From Bdellovibrio sp. 22V (GTDB lineage Bacteria; Bdellovibrionota; Bdellovibrionia; Bdellovibrionales; Bdellovibrionaceae), in contig NZ_CP125854.1 in NCBI RefSeq assembly GCF_030169785.1, forward strand, positions 2,356,001 to 2,420,000: a stretch of 64,000 bases of DNA. Direction: 5' to 3'. Position numbers and translations under genes: made by a program. The notes beneath the pieces are model-generated. The model ran no database searches. It saw only the letters and a program-made list of their open reading frames with translations, and had not been told where the DNA came from. Shown in pieces: positions 59,332 through 64,000 of the stretch. Each line of letters begins with the position of its first letter. Position 1 is the first letter of the stretch.

Positions 59332-62300
59332 ATGAACGTAAAGGCACATCTCCTATTTAAATCCGGCATTGCGCTTTTTCTCTTTGCTTTGCACTCCATA
59401 TCTTACGCCGGAATAGGATTAACATATCAAGGTCGCATTCTAAAACCTGATGGAATGCCTTTGGATTCCAGCAATGTGCGCTTCACAATTGAAATTAAAA
59501 GTTACAATGATTGTCTGCTTTATCAAGAAACTCAAACCGCGAATCTTTCCACTTCGGGTGGTGTTTTTTCCTTAAATATCGGTTCAGCGCCGGCGCCAAA
59601 TATTCACAACTATGTCGGCTCTTCTTTGAGTTCGGTCTTTACCAATCGTGGCAGTTTCACGGGCTTGAGCGGCTGTACGGGCGGCACCTATGCACCGAAT
59701 GCGGATGACGATCGCAAAATCGTTGTCAGCTTTGAAGATTTGACTTTACCAACGCCGACTTTAGAAACAATTCCTTCGCAAACAATTTCTTACGTGCCGT
59801 TTGCGATCGAGAGTTATCAGATCTCAGGTTTCACTTCACAAAACCTTTTGCGTGTCAGCGATGGCACCATCTCGCCAATGACTGTGGCGAACTACAACGA
59901 GCTGATGAATTTGATTGCGGGTTCATCGACTCAGTATGTGACGAGCGCCACGAACGGTGTTACTTCCGTCGCTTTCAGCCCTGCTGATTTCACGGGCGGC
60001 ACAATCACTTCCACAGGTGCCGTCGCGTTGAAAGATGTCACAACGGCTGCAACGAAAGGAACGGCGACAAAAGTTCCGCAAATTACTTTCGACAGTAAAG
60101 GCCGTATCACTTCCGTCACGGAGGTCGATATTTCTGGAATCGGCGCCAGTGGGAATGCTGGCGGAGATCTTACAGGAACTTATCCGAATCCGACGCTCAA
60201 CGCCTTAGCTGTGGATGAAGGAAAGCTTGCTGCTGACGCCGTGACCTCGGCAAAAATCAAAGATGGTGAAATCGTGAACGCCGACATCTCGGCAACAGCG
60301 GCTATCGCAGATACAAAACTTGCGACAATTTCCACAGCGGGAAAAGTGGCCAACTCCGCCACCAGCGGAACGGCCGCCAACACTCCCGACACGTTGGTTT
60401 TAAGAGATTCCAGCGGTGATTTCGCCGCACGAAATATTTCGGCGAATCAAATCAATTCCAACTCGACTTACGCTACAGATCTGTACATTCGTAACGCCGG
60501 AAACAACACAGTGAAGTTCAATCTGGACCCTGCGGCGAATGCGAATTTCTCTGTCGTGTGGCCGACGAACACAAGCAGCGCCGGCAAGGTTTTGCAAAAC
60601 GACGGAAACGGCGTTCTTTCTTGGGTGGCCGCAAGTGCGGGCTCGGTCACGTCTGTTACAGCAGGAACCGGATTGAATGTGGGCGCAGGCCCGGGTGGCA
60701 CGATCACATCGATTGGCACATTGAATGTGAACGTGGGTACGAGCGCGAATCAAATTCTTCAATTGAATGGCTCATCACAAATCCCTGCGGTTGATGGAAG
60801 TCTTTTAACAAATTTAACGCCGACAAATCTCGGGGCCGCCGTACCTATCAATAAAGGTGGTACAGGGCAAACGACAGCGACTGCAGCTTTCGATGCTTTG
60901 AGTCCTCTGACGAGCAAAGGCGATTTGGTTACAAGAGATGGCACAAACAACGTTCGTTTGCCCGTGGGCGCGGATTTTAAATACCTGCGCGCGAACTCTG
61001 CAGCGGCGACGGGCTTAGAATACGGCGATGTTTCCGCAACGGAACTCGCGTCGCTGAGTTCGACAGGCATCGTGAAAAGAACTGGCGCTGCCGCTTATAC
61101 GACTTTGGGTGTGACGGCTCCTTTGATTGATACAGGTACGAATATTGGCTTGAGTATCGGCACAGGCCTGACAACAAGCGGAGGCAACCTTGTTGTGAAT
61201 GTCGGCACTGGCGCCAATCAAATTCCTCAACTGGATGGCAGCGGTAAGTTGAACTCTTCCGTTCTGCCGAGCGGGACATCGACGCAATGGACGACAACGG
61301 GTTCGCATATTTACTACAATACGGGCAATGTCGGCATTGGTACGACAAATCCTGGAGCAAAGTTGCATGTTAACGGCTCTGCCGCATTTGAAAATAACAC
61401 GGCAACATCCGCGGGACCGTCTTTCTCGTTCTGGAAAAATCGAAACTACACAGCGACACAGAACAACGACGAGCTTGGTTACATTTCTTTCTATGGACAT
61501 GACGGTACGACCTCACAGCGTTCCGCATTCATTCTGTCTCGTGGTGAAGGCGCGCCGGCGGCGGGTTCGGTTCCTGCGAATATCGGGTTCTTTACGACAT
61601 CTCCTGCAGGCACAGACAGCACAGAAAAAATGTTGATTACAGCGGCTGGTAACGTTGGTATCGGAACTTCTACTCCGACTGAAAAACTGGAAGTCGCAGG
61701 AAAAGTGAAAGCGACACAGCTTTGTATCGGTGCGGACTGCCGTGCCACATGGCCTGCGGGCGCGGGCGGTGACTTCCTCGCGAACGGCACTGTGGCCATG
61801 ACTGGGAACTTCAGAACAGGCGGCTTTTGGCTTTCCAACGATGGCGACAGCGAGGGGGCTTGGATCGCTACCGACGGAAGAGTCGGCATCGGCACCAATA
61901 CACCTGCCACGAAATTACATGTCAATGGCGATGCGATTATCGGCAATGGCAATACCACGTTCCAAGGCGCTAACTACATCCTTGGAAGCAGCAACACCGT
62001 AACGAACTCTAGCGGCGGAAATGCTTCTGGCAACTATATCGTTGGTGGAAGCAATAACATCACAACATCTCTTGCGAACTTCTCGTATAACTTATCCGTC
62101 TTCGGAAGTTCCAATACCGTCAACAATAACGCTGGAAACGCGATTGTCCTTGGTTATGGCAATACCGTCTCAGCTTCAAACTCCATCTCCATCGGCAGAA
62201 GCATTACGAACAGTATTGCCTCAAGTATGATGATCGGTGTTTCGAACACAAATAAAATCACCATGCTTTCGGACGGCAAAGTCGGCTTTAAGACAGAAAC

Positions 62301-63651
62301 TCCGGCATACGAAGTGGATGTCAACGGCACGCTCAACACCACGACTTTGCGAATTGGCGGCACGGTATTTAATCCCGGCGCGTACGTGGATACTTCGACA
62401 AATCAAACTACAATCGCGGGAAATAAAACTTTCACGGGAACTCTGACTGCAGGCGGAGCCGGCACAGGCCTGTCTGTGACAAACAATATGACCGTCGGTG
62501 GAATTGCGACGGCGGCTGGTTTTGCGGCAAGCAGCTTGGGTACGGCAAGCTCCCCTGTATTCACTTTCTCTGGCGATCCGAATACGGGTTTGTACAGTTC
62601 TGCTGCAGACACCCTCGACGTCTCCGTTGCAGGATCCAACAGAATGCAAATATCTTCGACAGGGAACGTAGGGTTCTCTACAACCACGACCACCGGCGCC
62701 CGGGTCACAGTGAACTCCAGCGGGCAAAGCGGACCAGGAACTGCCAGCGGTACCAGCTTGCGTTTAGGACTTTCAACAGCCCTTGATTTCGGTGAATACG
62801 CCGGCGGCAATACTTGGATCCAAGCTTCCGATCGAACCACCTTCACAACGAAAAAAAATATTTCCCTAAATCCCGATGGCGGAAACGTTGCTATCGGCAA
62901 CACGAATCCGACATACAAGCTAGATATCGGTGCGAATACTGATACAAACAACACCGTCGCCGTGCGCGCGTCATCCGTGACCGCCATGGAACTTATGAAT
63001 TCCACATTCGGCGGCCTGTGGATGGGAGTGAATTTTTCCGGTGCCGCCGTGAACGGGATTCCAGCCAATGGAATAGGGTTTTCTGTCGGCAACAATAATA
63101 TTATTTTCGCAACGGGCACGACTCCTGCCGAGCGTATGCGTATCTCTAACGTCGGAAATGTCGGGATCGGAACGATAAATCCATCGGAAAAATTGGAAGT
63201 TGCAGGAAATGTCAAAGCGACGGAATTTCTGTATACTTCGGATGCGCGTTTGAAAAAAGACGTTGTGACTTTGCCTGATGCTCTGGAAAAAGCGTTGCAA
63301 CTTCGCGGCGTCAACTTCACTTGGAAAGCCGACAATAAGAAAACTGTCGGTTTTATCGCCCAGGAAGTCGAACAAGTGTATCCAGAGCTTGTGCGCACAG
63401 ATGCAAAATCAGGATACAAAGCCGTGCAATATGGAAATATCGTGGCGGTGCTTGTTGAAGCGCTTAAACAGGAACACCGTGAGCGCGTCGAAAACCAAAA
63501 TCTTTGCCAAGCGGAAGTGAAAAACATTTCCCGCCAAATCGCGAGCGCGCAATCCGCAACGGAAGAACGTGTTCGGGTTTTAGAAAAAGAAAATCAAGAA
63601 CTCAAAGCGCGTCTTGAAAGACTCGAAAAAATCATTCTTCAGGGAAAATAA
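59332..63651 (+). CDS. trimeric fibre/adhesin with C-terminal intramolecular chaperone (MAT-type)
   Basis: A 1,439-residue exported protein (MNVKAHLLFKSGIALFLFALHSISYA signal, region 1-26). An N-terminal domain begins IGLTYQGRILKPDG. Long tail-fibre-like repeats follow (KGGTGQTTATAAFDALS, GNVGIGTTNPGAKLHVNG, GNVGIGTSTPTEKLEVAG and two similar copies), plus a head-like asparagine/serine-rich segment (GNTVSASNSISIGRSI). The C-terminus is an endosialidase-type (S74) chaperone: Ser1303-Asp1304 begins SDARLKKDVVTLPDAL, with GFIAQEVEQVYPELV, then a coiled coil (LEKENQELKARLERLEK). In S74 proteins the chain is cut at that Ser after trimer folding. The layout fits the mosaic adhesive trimers of Bdellovibrio, which recognise prey surfaces. 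Confidence 0.9.
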   Translation: MNVKAHLLFKSGIALFLFALHSISYAGIGLTYQGRILKPDGMPLDSSNVRFTIEIKSYNDCLLYQETQTANLSTSGGVFSLNIGSAPAPNIHNYVGSSLSSVFTNRGSFTGLSGCTGGTYAPNADDDRKIVVSFEDLTLPTPTLETIPSQTISYVPFAIESYQISGFTSQNLLRVSDGTISPMTVANYNELMNLIAGSSTQYVTSATNGVTSVAFSPADFTGGTITSTGAVALKDVTTAATKGTATKVPQITFDSKGRITSVTEVDISGIGASGNAGGDLTGTYPNPTLNALAVDEGKLAADAVTSAKIKDGEIVNADISATAAIADTKLATISTAGKVANSATSGTAANTPDTLVLRDSSGDFAARNISANQINSNSTYATDLYIRNAGNNTVKFNLDPAANANFSVVWPTNTSSAGKVLQNDGNGVLSWVAASAGSVTSVTAGTGLNVGAGPGGTITSIGTLNVNVGTSANQILQLNGSSQIPAVDGSLLTNLTPTNLGAAVPINKGGTGQTTATAAFDALSPLTSKGDLVTRDGTNNVRLPVGADFKYLRANSAAATGLEYGDVSATELASLSSTGIVKRTGAAAYTTLGVTAPLIDTGTNIGLSIGTGLTTSGGNLVVNVGTGANQIPQLDGSGKLNSSVLPSGTSTQWTTTGSHIYYNTGNVGIGTTNPGAKLHVNGSAAFENNTATSAGPSFSFWKNRNYTATQNNDELGYISFYGHDGTTSQRSAFILSRGEGAPAAGSVPANIGFFTTSPAGTDSTEKMLITAAGNVGIGTSTPTEKLEVAGKVKATQLCIGADCRATWPAGAGGDFLANGTVAMTGNFRTGGFWLSNDGDSEGAWIATDGRVGIGTNTPATKLHVNGDAIIGNGNTTFQGANYILGSSNTVTNSSGGNASGNYIVGGSNNITTSLANFSYNLSVFGSSNTVNNNAGNAIVLGYGNTVSASNSISIGRSITNSIASSMMIGVSNTNKITMLSDGKVGFKTETPAYEVDVNGTLNTTTLRIGGTVFNPGAYVDTSTNQTTIAGNKTFTGTLTAGGAGTGLSVTNNMTVGGIATAAGFAASSLGTASSPVFTFSGDPNTGLYSSAADTLDVSVAGSNRMQISSTGNVGFSTTTTTGARVTVNSSGQSGPGTASGTSLRLGLSTALDFGEYAGGNTWIQASDRTTFTTKKNISLNPDGGNVAIGNTNPTYKLDIGANTDTNNTVAVRASSVTAMELMNSTFGGLWMGVNFSGAAVNGIPANGIGFSVGNNNIIFATGTTPAERMRISNVGNVGIGTINPSEKLEVAGNVKATEFLYTSDARLKKDVVTLPDALEKALQLRGVNFTWKADNKKTVGFIAQEVEQVYPELVRTDAKSGYKAVQYGNIVAVLVEALKQEHRERVENQNLCQAEVKNISRQIASAQSATEERVRVLEKENQELKARLERLEKIILQGK

Positions 63652-63678
63652 AAAAGGGAGCTGACGCTCCCCGCTTTT
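63652..63678. terminator. bidirectional intrinsic terminator
   Basis: GGGAGC-TGAC-GCTCCC (63656-63671) is flanked by A and T tracts. It separates the convergent fibre and pyruvate kinase genes and fits both directions. Confidence 0.92.
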
Positions 63679-64000
63679 TTACTCTACAACAGGATCCACC
63701 TGACATCTTAATGGCAATTGATCGTCCGGCAACTTTTGATATTCCTCTCCGTTCACAGTGTGTACGTAGATGGAATTTGTCTTCGCGCCCTGAGCAATGG
63801 GTTGCCCCAACGTCAATATCACGCGATCGCCTGTTTTCGCCAAACCATGCGTCACCAGCAACTGATCCACCTGAGATAAAATATCTTCCATTGTCTTATA
63901 AGGCTTGATCGTGTGCGTTTGCACACCCCACATCAACTCCATGGAATTTAAAACATCCATGTGCTGAGTGATGGAGATAATCCGCGCTCGAGGACGGAAG
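63679..64000 (-). CDS. pyk: pyruvate kinase, C-terminal part (partial)
   Basis: The frame stays open across the ATG at 63960 to the window edge, so the gene is cut, not short. About 106 residues are visible, reading RPRARIISITQHMDVLN, LMWGVQTHTIK, a helix (MEDILSQVDQLLVTHGL), then TGDRVILTLGQP and TNSIYVHTV. This is the C-terminal (allosteric-type) domain of pyruvate kinase, which makes pyruvate and ATP from phosphoenolpyruvate and ADP. The active-site domains lie outside the window. Confidence 0.93.
   Translation of the reverse strand, partial: FRPRARIISITQHMDVLNSMELMWGVQTHTIKPYKTMEDILSQVDQLLVTHGLAKTGDRVILTLGQPIAQGAKTNSIYVHTVNGEEYQKLPDDQLPLRCQVDPVVE

Noticed and set aside
59950-63200. CRISPR-like or tandem DNA repeats
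   Set aside because: The similarity is at protein level (fibre motifs) with irregular spacing; there are no uniform direct repeats with spacers.
62403-63527. 374-codon open frame antisense to the fibre gene
   Set aside because: The fibre frame has a signal peptide, repeats and an intact S74 domain; the reverse frame is low complexity and has no start signal.
59332-63651. prophage tail-fibre gene
   Set aside because: The repeats and S74 domain are phage-like, but the protein has a signal peptide and no other phage gene is near.

Overview
The window looks like a chromosomal segment of a Bdellovibrio-type predatory bacterium (Bdellovibrionota). The taxonomic call is an inference. It rests on a 1,439-residue trimeric-fibre protein of the kind described as mosaic adhesive trimers in Bdellovibrio, a high density of lipoproteins and exported hydrolases, flagella-linked FlgT-like proteins and a chemoreceptor, and moderate GC with dense packing and many 1-4 base gene overlaps. 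No prophage, insertion sequence, CRISPR array or rRNA operon is visible. The only tRNA is a tRNA-Val(GAC).

Layout. 1-5.4 kb: a GNAT acetyltransferase, a MASE1/CHASE hybrid histidine kinase and a beta-lactamase-like serine hydrolase. 5.4-13.7 kb: FKBP isomerase, HAD phosphatase, small exported proteins (one with a PD-(D/E)XK-like nuclease signature), a metalloprotease-like lipoprotein, a siderophore-type acetyltransferase, an esterase translationally linked to a KhpA-like RNA-binding protein, and a PhnB-like protein. 13.7-25.9 kb: a TolB-propeller/M28/PDZ peptidase, a 2H-phosphoesterase-like lipoprotein, a TrmA/RlmD-type methyltransferase, an RDD protein with a large proline-rich exported partner, a PilZ-like membrane protein, an NlpC/P60-type lipoprotein, and an MscS channel coupled to TtcA. 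26-32.4 kb: tRNA-Val, an outer-membrane barrel protein, a thiolase/hydrolase pair divergent from a TetR regulator, and a chemoreceptor with a coupled small exported protein. 32.4-40 kb: a type I/type II binding-protein fusion, two FlgT-related exported proteins and dnaE in one tightly packed run. 40-51 kb: housekeeping genes (guaB-guaA, gamma carbonic anhydrase, patatin, CPA2 antiporter, bifunctional-nuclease-like protein, miaB). 51-55.4 kb: a less dense region of small exported proteins, hairpin arrays and a histone-H1-like gene bracketed by two long imperfect palindromes. 55.5-64 kb: an acetoacetate operon (thiolase plus CoA-transferase subunits), a cyclic-nucleotide-binding protein, the large fibre protein behind a sigma-28-like promoter, and the end of pyruvate kinase.

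How it fits together. Much of the accessory content points at the cell envelope and at digestion of macromolecules: peptidases, esterases, patatin, and exported proteins with nuclease-like motifs. Acetoacetate and fatty-acyl catabolism and sensory input (hybrid kinase, chemoreceptor, binding-protein fusion, PilZ, cyclic-nucleotide protein) go with it. The items most worth following up are the fibre protein with its sigma-28-like promoter, the palindromes around the histone-like gene, the hairpin array at 51.9-52.0 kb, the exported nuclease-like and 2H-like proteins, the binding-protein fusion opposite the chemoreceptor, and the dnaE-FlgT-like gene cluster.
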